A stretch of DNA of 64,000 nt, from the NCBI RefSeq assembly GCF_900095025.1, contig NZ_FMBK01000014.1, positions 1 through 64,000 of the forward strand, written 5' to 3'. Every line of letters starts with the position of its first letter. Position 1 is the first letter of the stretch. The position numbers were made by a program, and so were the translations under genes. Of the stretch, positions 1 through 6,940 are shown piece after piece. This DNA is from Acinetobacter albensis (GTDB lineage Bacteria; Pseudomonadota; Gammaproteobacteria; Pseudomonadales; Moraxellaceae). The notes beneath the pieces were generated by a model, which made no database searches, was not told where the DNA came from, and saw only the letters and a program-made list of their open reading frames with translations.

Positions 1-33
1 TTACCCATGTGAGAGTAAGTCATCGCCAGCTCA
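1..33 (+). rRNA. rrf: 5S rRNA, 3' end only
   Basis: The first bases carry the conserved 3' segment of bacterial 5S rRNA (CCCATGTGAGAGTAAG followed by CATCGCCAG), directly followed by a strong terminator. The rest of the gene lies before the window, so an rRNA operon ends here. The exact 3' end is an estimate. Confidence 0.8.
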
Positions 34-40
34 TTATTCT

Positions 41-76
41 AAACCCCCCTCAGTCAAAAGACTGAGGGGGGTTTTT
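41..76 (+). terminator. Rho-independent terminator of the rRNA operon
   Basis: A perfect GC-rich stem (AACCCCCCTCAGTC, loop AAAA, GACTGAGGGGGGTT) is followed by a T run. It lies just after the 5S end, as expected for an rrn operon. Confidence 0.9.
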
Positions 77-80
77 CTAT

Positions 81-444
81 ACATAATTTAAAAAGTAGAA
101 AGTAAACTCTTAATGATTTCAGAAATTAAAATTCTCACTGTAGCCTAAGATTTGAATCAAAATACTCTCAAATACTTTGTAAGAAAGATAGTGAGAAACA
201 TTTTATATTCAGGTTTTTCTCCTGATATTTTAATAAATTTCATTCTGTATTTCTAATAGGTACTTAATTTCTATCAAGTAGCTTACTTAGATTGTGAACT
301 AGCTCTCTCTTTCTTTTGGTTTTAAATAAACATAGTAAAACATTTATTCTACTTATATTTACATAAACAGCTATCTATGATTACATATCTAACAATAATT
401 AATTCAAAACAAAACTCAACAATTAGAGGGTTCGGGGAATATTG
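81..444. other. AT-rich intergenic stretch, no gene seen
   Basis: About 360 bases between the rrn terminator and the lipoprotein gene. It is very AT-rich and holds no convincing open frame or RNA. It presumably contains the promoter of the lipoprotein gene, but no clear -35/-10 pair could be chosen. A GGGGAA ribosome-binding site lies at about 434-439. Confidence 0.5.
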
Positions 445-2478
445 ATGAACAACAAAATAGGTTTGAACTGTACGGTTATCGCATTAGCTGTTTTATTAGC
501 TAGTTGTGGGGGCGGTGGAAGTGAGGGATATTTTAATACTGACAGTGGAAATAACTCTTCAAGTGGTTCGACTGGATCATCAAATAGTTCAAATACAGAA
601 TTATTATCTATAGCGCAGAGTAAAAGTAGTTTAAATGCTGGTGGGCAAGATACGTTAACATTAACTATTCGGACACTTGATAAAAGTGGGGGAGTAATTC
701 CAAATGCAAATGTTAAGGTCGAAATTAAAGATGCTCAAATAACTGGAGCAAGTCTTAGTACTTCAACTAATTTAGTAAGTAATGTTAGCGGAATTACGAC
801 TACAGATATTAGTTTAGTTAATTCAACGTTAAGTCAGCGTATTAATAGAACTATTACAGTTATTATTTCCTCTGGTTCTGCAAAACAAGAAATAGAAATT
901 CCTGTAACTGGAACGTCAGTCGCAATTACTTCGGACGTAAATTTACTTGAAGTAGGAAATAATGCAACTGTAACTTTAACAGCAGTAGATGCTGTTGGAA
1001 ACCCTTTAACTGGTGCAGCAGCAAGCTTACTTGATAGCACTGGTAATCAAGTTGGATCGACAATTGTAACCAATGTAGCGGGTAAAGCTGTTTTTCAGGT
1101 TCCCTATAACACTGTATTTTCACAACCTAATAATAAATTAGAATTGACTGGAAAAATTACTGTTTCTACAGGGAATCAGGCGGTTAGCAATCTTTTAACC
1201 ACAGATTTAGTTACATTAATCGCTAATGTTTCAAATAATGTAATTGAAACTGTATCAAATTTAAATCCAGTTGGTGTTGGTGAAATTAAACCCATCACAG
1301 TTCAAATAAATGCTGCTTCACAAGCAGTTTTGCTTGGTAAGAGTGTAGATTTTGATACAACTAATGGTACCGTTTCTCCTGCCACTGCTACGATTACAAA
1401 TGTTCGTCAAGAAAATGGCCAATGGATGGGGAATGCTACTACTAACTTAACAGGTGCAATTGCTTCTATCGCTACTGTATCTGCTCAGTTTGGTTCCAAC
1501 GTGATTTATATTGCGCAAAAAATCAGTGCTGGAACTCCTGCGACTATTTCCCTTCAATCAGAAGCAAGTGTTTTAGCTCCAAAAGCAAATACTAAAGTTA
1601 TTGCCTTAGTAAAAGATAAAAATGGATCCCCAGTTCCTGGTGTATCCGTTAAGTTTACAACATTAAAAGATACATCATCGAATGGCAGTTTATCTCAACC
1701 ATCTGCTGTAACTGATAGTGCTGGACGAGCTACGGTCATTTACACTGCAGGCGATGCTCAGACTTTGGGTGGGGGGGTTGAAATTTTAGCTTCTACCGGT
1801 ACCGCTGTAGCACCTCAGCCTGTTTATTCTCCAAACCTCTTGTTGACAGTAGCAACTCAGTCTGCTTTTATCACTGTAGCCCAGAACCACATGGTTTTAA
1901 AAGAAGCTAATGACAATACTAATTACTATAAAGAATTTACTGCTTCTGTTGTAGATACTGCTGGAAATCCGATTGCTAACAAAAATATTAGTATTTCTTT
2001 AGATCTTGTAAGTTTCTATAAGGGATATTTTAAATGGATTCGAGATTATAGTTATGGACAAAGTGCTGATGGTCTATGGTCTTGGTTCTCATCTTTACGT
2101 TGGTCTCGTGACTACATGATGTATGAGAATAGTGTTGCTAAACGCGTCACAACGTTTGTTGAATGCCCTTCAAATGAATTTCCAAATCCTATAGCAATCT
2201 TAGGAGTGAATAATTCTATTTTAGGGACAAATACTACTTTTACCACGGACTCACAGGGTAAATTTGATTTCAAAGTTCGTTATGGTCGCAATTATTCAAA
2301 TTGGTTACGTGTGAATATTAATGCATCAACAACTGTTTCAACTAAAGAAAATTTAACAGCCTTATCATTTATGCCATCTGTTGCTGATGTTGATGTAGAT
2401 GATATAGATGGTAAATGGCGACCAGATGATATCAGTCCATATGGTTCTGACTATTCAACATGTAATAACTATAAATAA
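445..2478 (+). CDS. Large surface lipoprotein with Ig-like (Big_1-type) domains
   Basis: Predicted lipoprotein of 677 residues. The N-terminus has a basic start, a hydrophobic stretch and the lipobox LLASC at about residues 18-22, then a Gly/Ser/Asn-rich linker to about residue 50. The rest is Thr/Ser/Asn/Val-rich beta sequence with repeated patterns such as DxxGNPLxGA, DKNGSPVPGVSVKFTT and DSAGRATVxYTA, typical of bacterial Ig-like invasin/intimin-type domains; I infer four or five. The C-terminal 180 residues are richer in aromatics and have two cysteines that might pair. The ATG at 445 is preferred over an in-frame TTG three bases upstream because it is well spaced from GGGGAA. A run of seven G lies at 1771-1777. 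An adhesive or cell-surface role is inference from fold. It stands alone, closed by a terminator. Confidence 0.8.
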   Translation: MNNKIGLNCTVIALAVLLASCGGGGSEGYFNTDSGNNSSSGSTGSSNSSNTELLSIAQSKSSLNAGGQDTLTLTIRTLDKSGGVIPNANVKVEIKDAQITGASLSTSTNLVSNVSGITTTDISLVNSTLSQRINRTITVIISSGSAKQEIEIPVTGTSVAITSDVNLLEVGNNATVTLTAVDAVGNPLTGAAASLLDSTGNQVGSTIVTNVAGKAVFQVPYNTVFSQPNNKLELTGKITVSTGNQAVSNLLTTDLVTLIANVSNNVIETVSNLNPVGVGEIKPITVQINAASQAVLLGKSVDFDTTNGTVSPATATITNVRQENGQWMGNATTNLTGAIASIATVSAQFGSNVIYIAQKISAGTPATISLQSEASVLAPKANTKVIALVKDKNGSPVPGVSVKFTTLKDTSSNGSLSQPSAVTDSAGRATVIYTAGDAQTLGGGVEILASTGTAVAPQPVYSPNLLLTVATQSAFITVAQNHMVLKEANDNTNYYKEFTASVVDTAGNPIANKNISISLDLVSFYKGYFKWIRDYSYGQSADGLWSWFSSLRWSRDYMMYENSVAKRVTTFVECPSNEFPNPIAILGVNNSILGTNTTFTTDSQGKFDFKVRYGRNYSNWLRVNINASTTVSTKENLTALSFMPSVADVDVDDIDGKWRPDDISPYGSDYSTCNNYK

Positions 2479-2491
2479 TTAATATTTCAAT

Positions 2492-2521
2492 AAAAAAACA
2501 GCGCTTCGGCGCTGTTTTTTA
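2492..2521. terminator. Bidirectional terminator
   Basis: AAAAAACAGCGC, loop TTCG, GCGCTGTTTTTT: a perfect tetraloop hairpin with an A run on one side and a T run on the other. It can end both the lipoprotein gene and the minus-strand DUF442 cluster. Confidence 0.9.
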
Positions 2522-2531
2522 GCATCATGGT

Positions 2532-2636
2532 TTAAATACTGGTGCCTACACTTACACCCACCGTAGGTCTGACATTCATTGAGCTACATCCCACCATTAA
2601 ACTAGACACCAATAATAAAAAAATCATTTTATTCAT
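2532..2636 (-). CDS. Small lipoprotein, 34 residues
   Basis: A short open frame starting MNKMIFLLLVSS, with a lipobox-like SLMVGC ending at Cys17 and a mature tail of only about 18 residues ending in GTSI. Its ATG overlaps the stop of the upstream DUF442 gene by 8 bases (ATGAATAA), and an AAGGA ribosome-binding site lies 7 bases before the ATG, inside that gene. This arrangement strongly suggests translational coupling. The frame ends just before a terminator, so it is the last gene of the operon. I do not recognise a family. Small outer-membrane lipoproteins of this kind are easily missed in annotation. It could be a non-functional tail, but start, signal, stop and spacing are all coherent. 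Confidence 0.65.
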   Translation of the reverse strand: MNKMIFLLLVSSLMVGCSSMNVRPTVGVSVGTSI

Positions 2637-3054
2637 GAAGTAATCCTTGTGATTGAGCCTGATTAAATAAGATGCTAGAGCGAGAACCACTGCGACAAAC
2701 CATTAGAATGGGTTTAGGCAATTCTTTATAGTATTTTGAAAATTCAATCACATCAGTTTGAGTAATTTGACCATTCACAATGGGTTGATAAATTACACTC
2801 ACATGTGACTGTTCTGCAATTTGGCGTAATTGTGAAACCGAAATACGATTCCCTTGTTCCTGATCAGGGCGATTGACAATCACAGATTTAAAGCCATTTT
2901 TAATTAATTGCTGAAACTTATCTGTAGTCATTTCCCCTGACACACTTACTTGCGCATTCAGTGCCTGACTTAACTTCTCATTTTGAGCAAATAAATGCGG
3001 GGCATAGCTTAAGCATAAACAAGATAAAAGCGTAGGTAAAATAGCCTTAGTCAT
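2629..3054 (-). CDS. Exported DUF442 / TIGR01244-family protein (rhodanese-like loop)
   Basis: 141 residues. The first 23 look like a signal peptide (MTKAILPTLLSCLCLSY then an AQ-type cleavage region), so the domain should act in the periplasm. The DUF442 core follows, with the signature GFKSVIVNRPDQE at about residues 54-66 and a C-terminal active-site loop CRSGSRS with Cys120. This loop (C-x-x-G-x-R) resembles rhodaneses and DUF442 sulfurtransferases rather than the longer C-x5-R of protein phosphatases. It is a clear paralogue of the upstream gene, which has no signal peptide and overlaps it by 8 bases (ATGACTAA). DUF442 domains also occur fused to the persulfide dioxygenase-like Blh proteins. 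A sulfur-handling role is inference. Confidence 0.8.
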   Translation of the reverse strand: MTKAILPTLLSCLCLSYAPHLFAQNEKLSQALNAQVSVSGEMTTDKFQQLIKNGFKSVIVNRPDQEQGNRISVSQLRQIAEQSHVSVIYQPIVNGQITQTDVIEFSKYYKELPKPILMVCRSGSRSSILFNQAQSQGLLHE

Positions 3055-3382
3055 CTAACAAATCCATTTGCTTTGCCAATTGATATAAATTATTGGAGCG
3101 ATTTCCAGTACGACAGAACATCAATACTGGTTTTGGAAGTTCATTAAAATGATTGGCGAAAGTACGTACATCCAGTTCGGTAATTTGACCTGCTACTACA
3201 GGTTGAAAAACGTAATCTAAACCTGCATTGCGCGAAGCTTCTTCAATTTGAGCGCTAGTCGGTTGTTCAGAACCGCCTTCTAAATCAGGTCGATTATTAA
3301 TAATCGATTTAAAGCCTTTTTCTACGACTTGTATCACTTGTTCTGGATTAATTTGACCTGCAAAGCCGACATTTTCACTCAT
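3047..3382 (-). CDS. Cytosolic DUF442 / TIGR01244-family protein (rhodanese-like loop)
   Basis: 111 residues, no signal peptide. The core matches the family: GFKSIINNRPDLEGG at about residues 23-37, QPVVAGQIT, then CRTGNRS with Cys90 as the likely nucleophile. It is first in a three-gene minus-strand cluster with 8-base overlaps: cytosolic DUF442, exported DUF442, mini-lipoprotein. Family members are described as sulfurtransferase- or phosphatase-like, but the substrate cannot be read from sequence. The two copies share the ELPKP(I/V)LM(V/F)CR segment, so a duplication followed by gain of an export signal is likely. Confidence 0.85.
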   Translation of the reverse strand: MSENVGFAGQINPEQVIQVVEKGFKSIINNRPDLEGGSEQPTSAQIEEASRNAGLDYVFQPVVAGQITELDVRTFANHFNELPKPVLMFCRTGNRSNNLYQLAKQMDLLDD

Positions 3383-3506
3383 TTTGTCACTCCATCATTC
3401 GTTAAATAGTTTTATGCTTTATGATAGCATTAAGCTAAAAGTTGAGCTTGATCTGAAGAAATTTTTATAAGCAATTATAACCATAAAATAACGCAATGGA
3501 GCGCAT

Positions 3507-4403
3507 ATGCATTCCTATACAGTTGAACCACTGTATGTGAAAAGTGGGCAAGAAGTGATTGCCGCAGACTTTTATCGACCTAAAACAGAACATAAACCTG
3601 CCGTCATTATTATGGCCCATGGTTTAGCAGCATTACGTCAATTTAAATTGATCCAATACGCTCAGCGTTTTGCTCAAGCGGGTTATGCAGTGGTACTGTT
3701 TGATTATCGTTACTGGGGGGGGAGTACGGGACGACCACGGGAATTAGTTTCTATTCAATTCCAACTCGAAGATTGGCGCACGATGATCGCGCATATTTTT
3801 GAGCGAAAATCAGTGGATAATCGGCGAATTGTACTTTGGGGAACCTCTTTAAGTGGGGGCTATGTATTAAATTTAGCTGCTGAATTAAAAAATGTTCAGG
3901 CTGTAATCGCACAAATTCCCTTTGTAGATGGGGCAGAAAGTGCCAAGCTTTATCCCTTGCAAAAATTACCCAAAGCTTTAAAAATATCGAGTCAGGACTA
4001 TATGGGTGCAAAAGTCGGTATGGCACCGAAAACACTACCTGTAGTCAGTCACAAAGACTTATGTTTTATGCCGACAGCAGATAGTTACAGTGGCTATTTA
4101 TCCATTGTAAATCCAGATTATTATTGGAGTGGTGAAATTCCAGCCAGAATATTTTTTAATCTCATTCGTTATCGTCCTATTCTGGATGTTCGTAAAATTA
4201 GTGTACCTGTGTTATTTATTGCCTCTAAACAAGATAGTTTAATTCCGATTGAATCAAGCCGTGAAACTGCAACTAATATTGCACCTTTTGTGGAATATCA
4301 TGAATGGGATATGCAACATTTTGATATTTATCATGGGCAATGGTTTGAAAAAGCGATCACGACGCAATTAGAATTTTTACATCAATATATTGGAGTCAGT
4401 TAA
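3507..4403 (+). CDS. Alpha/beta hydrolase
   Basis: 298 residues with the alpha/beta-hydrolase layout: oxyanion-region AHGLA at about 38-42, nucleophile elbow WGTSLSGG with Ser114, a probable catalytic Asp in ASKQDSLIP, and a His near the C-terminus in MQHFDIYHG. The elbow reads G-x-S-x-S-G instead of GxSxG, a variant seen in a subgroup of cytosolic esterase/dienelactone-hydrolase-like enzymes. No signal peptide. ATG follows TGGAG at a good distance. The stop abuts the trxC start, so they are cotranscribed. A run of eight G at 3715-3722 encodes the WGG of RYWGGSTG. Substrate unknown. Confidence 0.85.
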   Translation: MHSYTVEPLYVKSGQEVIAADFYRPKTEHKPAVIIMAHGLAALRQFKLIQYAQRFAQAGYAVVLFDYRYWGGSTGRPRELVSIQFQLEDWRTMIAHIFERKSVDNRRIVLWGTSLSGGYVLNLAAELKNVQAVIAQIPFVDGAESAKLYPLQKLPKALKISSQDYMGAKVGMAPKTLPVVSHKDLCFMPTADSYSGYLSIVNPDYYWSGEIPARIFFNLIRYRPILDVRKISVPVLFIASKQDSLIPIESSRETATNIAPFVEYHEWDMQHFDIYHGQWFEKAITTQLEFLHQYIGVS

Positions 4404-4835
4404 ATGATTATTGTCTGTCCTGCATGTAGTGCAAAGAATCGAGTGCCTGAAGAGAAATTAACAGAAAGTCCAAGTTGTGGTCAGTGTCATCATGAGCTTC
4501 TACCTCAGGCCCCAATTGAATTAAATGAGCAGAATTTTAGTCACTTTATTGCCAATAGCGATTTGCCTGTTTTTATTGATTTATGGGCAGAATGGTGTGG
4601 GCCTTGTAAAATGATGGCACCACATTTTGCACAAGTTTCGAAACAAAATCCGAAAGTTATTTTTGCTAAAATTAACACTGAAGAATCTCCACGACTCAGC
4701 AGCGCGTTTAATGTGCGGAGTATTCCCACTTTGGTTCTAATGAATAAAACCAGTGAACTTGCTAGAATAAGTGGTGCACTACGAGCGACAGAGCTACAAC
4801 AATGGCTTGATCAGCAGTTAAGTGCCCATTCATAA
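4404..4835 (+). CDS. trxC: Thioredoxin 2 (TrxC)
   Basis: 143 residues. The N-terminal extension carries two CxxC pairs (Cys5/Cys8 and Cys25/Cys28), the zinc-binding motif that separates thioredoxin 2 from thioredoxin 1. The thioredoxin fold follows with active site WCGPC (Cys65, Cys68), then a cis-proline region IPTLVLM. It reduces protein disulfides in the cytosol; in E. coli TrxC belongs to the oxidative-stress response. The start codon directly follows the stop of the hydrolase gene and its stop overlaps the next ATG by one base, so the three genes form one transcript. Confidence 0.95.
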   Translation: MIIVCPACSAKNRVPEEKLTESPSCGQCHHELLPQAPIELNEQNFSHFIANSDLPVFIDLWAEWCGPCKMMAPHFAQVSKQNPKVIFAKINTEESPRLSSAFNVRSIPTLVLMNKTSELARISGALRATELQQWLDQQLSAHS

Positions 4836-5281
4836 TGCAAATGTCCGGAGTTAATGTGTTAGATACTCATGTAAAACCTGAAGGAACGCTTTCCCTTCAA
4901 ACCATTGCAATGCCTGCAGATACCAATTGGAGTGGTGATGTTTTTGGTGGGTGGATTGTTTCTCAAATGGACTTGGCAGGGGCAATTCATGCAGAGCGTT
5001 TTAGCAAAGGGCGCTGTGCCACGATTTCGATTAATCAAATGACTTTTTTGGTTCCAGTTAAAGTCGGTGATGTGATTAGTTGCTATACCAAAATTTTAAA
5101 AGTTGGAAATACCTCGATTCAGATGCAAATAGAAGTTTGGGATAGTCATGATAGTTCACGTGAACCGATTCGAGTGACTGAAGGGGTATTCACTTTTGTT
5201 GCAGTGGATGTCAAAGGTGGAAAACGTCAAATTTCAGAGCATATAAAACAAAAATTTATTTCAGTACAACTTGCGCAATAA
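4835..5281 (+). CDS. yciA: Acyl-CoA thioesterase, YciA-like
   Basis: 148 residues of the hotdog-fold acyl-CoA thioesterase family: TLSLQTIAMPADTNW, then the GDVFGGWIVSQMDLAG signature with the catalytic Asp region, and a C-terminal VFTFVAVD strand. YciA hydrolyses a broad range of acyl-CoAs in the cytosol. Its ATG overlaps the trxC stop by one base; an in-frame ATG at 4841 is an alternative start. The operon ends at a strong terminator about 10 bases downstream. Confidence 0.88.
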   Translation: MQMSGVNVLDTHVKPEGTLSLQTIAMPADTNWSGDVFGGWIVSQMDLAGAIHAERFSKGRCATISINQMTFLVPVKVGDVISCYTKILKVGNTSIQMQIEVWDSHDSSREPIRVTEGVFTFVAVDVKGGKRQISEHIKQKFISVQLAQ

Positions 5282-5291
5282 ATAAACATTT

Positions 5292-5320
5292 AAAAAGCCC
5301 AATCATGATTGGGCTTTTTT
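5292..5320. terminator. Bidirectional terminator
   Basis: AAAAAGCCCAATCA / TGATTGGGCTTTTTT inverted repeat with A and T runs, between the plus-strand thioesterase and the minus-strand DUF4442 gene. Confidence 0.9.
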
Positions 5321-5408
5321 ATATCAAGTTATTTTGAATCAAATGGTTAAAACTATTTAAGTCATCAAACCTGATGTGAAACTGCGAGTAAAAAGAAAGG
5401 CGAAATAC

Positions 5409-5909
5409 TTATTTTTTTAACTGAGATTTTGCAATCCAAGCCCATAGCATTTCACATTGAATCGGCTCTTCACCTGATTCATCAGTAACCTTTACGTTCA
5501 CCAAAGTTTCACCTTTTTCAGTGCTTTGCATCAGTTTTTGCTGATCATCTGTTAGTGTTGCAGTTGCAATCATTGCACCTTTGCTTGGGCGTTTAAAATC
5601 AACTTTAAAACTTTTGATTAATACGATACAAGTGTCCGGAACATTCATTCCTGTAACAAAACCAGTCGCTGTTTCAGCAATTAATGCCATGGCACAGGCA
5701 TGTACTTGACCAATATGATTTTGCATCGCTTTATGGTTTTCAATTTTGACCACTACTTTTGCGTGGCTGACTTCTAGGTAACGAAGATTGGCGCTACCGA
5801 CCATTGGAACCACCCGACCAAACGCTTTGCTCCACAAGGTACTGCGAATGCCTTTGGGTAATTTAGATGTAGCTTTTACCATTTTTGATAAGCGATTGGT
5901 GGGTTTCAT
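5409..5909 (-). CDS. DUF4442 hotdog-fold protein
   Basis: 166 residues, matching DUF4442 (PaaI/YiiD-like hotdog fold). Features include a basic N-terminus, the NHKAMQNHIGQVHACAMALIAETATG segment forming the central hotdog helix (roughly residues 58-83), and strands VDFKRPSKG and GETLVNVKVTD. Family members are probable thioesterases or acyl-binding proteins. No signal or membrane segment. It lies downstream of yajQ on the same strand with a 31-base gap, so the two may be cotranscribed. Function within the family is not established. Confidence 0.8.
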   Translation of the reverse strand: MKPTNRLSKMVKATSKLPKGIRSTLWSKAFGRVVPMVGSANLRYLEVSHAKVVVKIENHKAMQNHIGQVHACAMALIAETATGFVTGMNVPDTCIVLIKSFKVDFKRPSKGAMIATATLTDDQQKLMQSTEKGETLVNVKVTDESGEEPIQCEMLWAWIAKSQLKK

Positions 5910-5940
5910 AAGATTCCTCGACTTTTATTGTATGAATAAA

Positions 5941-6429
5941 TCAGTCTTTAAAGTTATTAAATTGTAAAGGCACGCCAAATTGTTGTTCCTTTAAAAACGC
6001 CATTGTTTGTTGCAATGTATCGCGTTTTTTATCTGTCACACGAATTTTGTCACCTTGAATAGAAGATTGCACTTTTACGCCACTTTCTTTAATGGCTTTA
6101 TTGATTTTTTTTGCTGTATCAGAGTCAAGCCCGTCTTTCAGTTTAATCACTTGAATGACATTTTTACCTGAAGCCGTCATTTTTTGTGGATCAAGTGCTT
6201 GAATATCAACTTTACGTTTAAAGAAGTGATTTTCCAGCATGCTATAAACCTGTTCGCATTGAAAATCACTTTCAGTACTGATTTTAATTTCCTTATTTTT
6301 TTCGCTGAGTTCAATAGAAACATCTTGGCCGCGGAAGTCAAAACGGGTCGCAATTTCTTTTTGCGTGTTTTGAACGGCGTGATTTACTTCAAAAATCTCT
6401 AATTCAGAGACAATATCGAATGAAGGCAT
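5941..6429 (-). CDS. yajQ: YajQ-family nucleotide-binding protein
   Basis: 162 residues, full length for the family. The start MPSFDIVSELEIFEVNHAV, the central RFDFRGQDVSIEL and the C-terminal QFGVPLQFNNFKD are hallmark YajQ (UPF0234) sequences. The protein has two ferredoxin-like domains. Homologues bind cyclic di-GMP and act as effectors in Xanthomonas and Pseudomonas; others bind RNA or GTP. The first gene of a minus-strand pair with the DUF4442 gene. Confidence 0.95.
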   Translation of the reverse strand: MPSFDIVSELEIFEVNHAVQNTQKEIATRFDFRGQDVSIELSEKNKEIKISTESDFQCEQVYSMLENHFFKRKVDIQALDPQKMTASGKNVIQVIKLKDGLDSDTAKKINKAIKESGVKVQSSIQGDKIRVTDKKRDTLQQTMAFLKEQQFGVPLQFNNFKD

Positions 6430-6520
6430 GGTTTAGACCTTTGCAAAGGGAAAGAATATCTGAGATGCTAGGGATGTTTTCTTCATTTGCCAAGTGTTGT
6501 TTACATCAAAGGAGTGCACA

Positions 6521-6835
6521 ATGATCCGTAAACAAGAAATTACAACATTTGAGTTCCCAGAAAATGCAGTAATCTGGGATGTTCGTGATACAAAAGCCTT
6601 TGCAGAAGGTCATGTCAAAGGTGCTGTTCATCAGCCCATTGATAGCTTGGATGCAAATAGCTTAACTCAAGTGGAGTCGGATCAGCCCATTTACATTTTA
6701 TGTGGCGGCGGCAGTAAAGCGCCACGTGCTGCTGAAAAGTTAGAAAGCTTGGATGGCGCACGTGAGTATGTGGTATTGATGGGTGGTACGCGTGCCGCAC
6801 GCGATGCAGGTTTCCCTCTAGAACAGGGAAGCTAA
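6521..6835 (+). CDS. Single-domain rhodanese-like protein
   Basis: 104 residues forming one rhodanese domain: VIWDVRDTKAFAEGHVKGAV, then YILCGGGSKAPRAAEKL with catalytic Cys61, and a closing VVLMGGTRAARDAGFPLE. The ATG at 6521 is chosen because AAGGAG lies 7 bases upstream; an in-frame GTG at 6494 would add nine residues with no ribosome-binding site. The loop CGGGSK differs from the CRxGxR of the DUF442 pair at 2.6-3.4 kb. A cytosolic sulfurtransferase is likely; donor and acceptor are unknown. Monocistronic, closed by a terminator. Confidence 0.88.
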   Translation: MIRKQEITTFEFPENAVIWDVRDTKAFAEGHVKGAVHQPIDSLDANSLTQVESDQPIYILCGGGSKAPRAAEKLESLDGAREYVVLMGGTRAARDAGFPLEQGS

Positions 6836-6863
6836 AAAAAAAAGCGCCGTCAGGCGCTTTTTT
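6834..6863. terminator. Bidirectional terminator
   Basis: A run of A, then AAGCGCC-GTCA-GGCGCTT and a T run, just after the rhodanese stop. On the minus strand it can also end the mnmC operon. Confidence 0.9.
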
Positions 6864-6940
6864 AATATCAGTCTAAAATAAATTGTCTTTTTTCAGTTTT
6901 TTCTTGCTCATAGAGTGAATCAATTTTTATCTTGTACACA

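Noticed and set aside
834..1123. Two overlapping reverse-strand open frames inside the lipoprotein gene
   Set aside because: They lie opposite a well-supported gene with clear protein features; their translations look like low-complexity reverse reads with no start signal.
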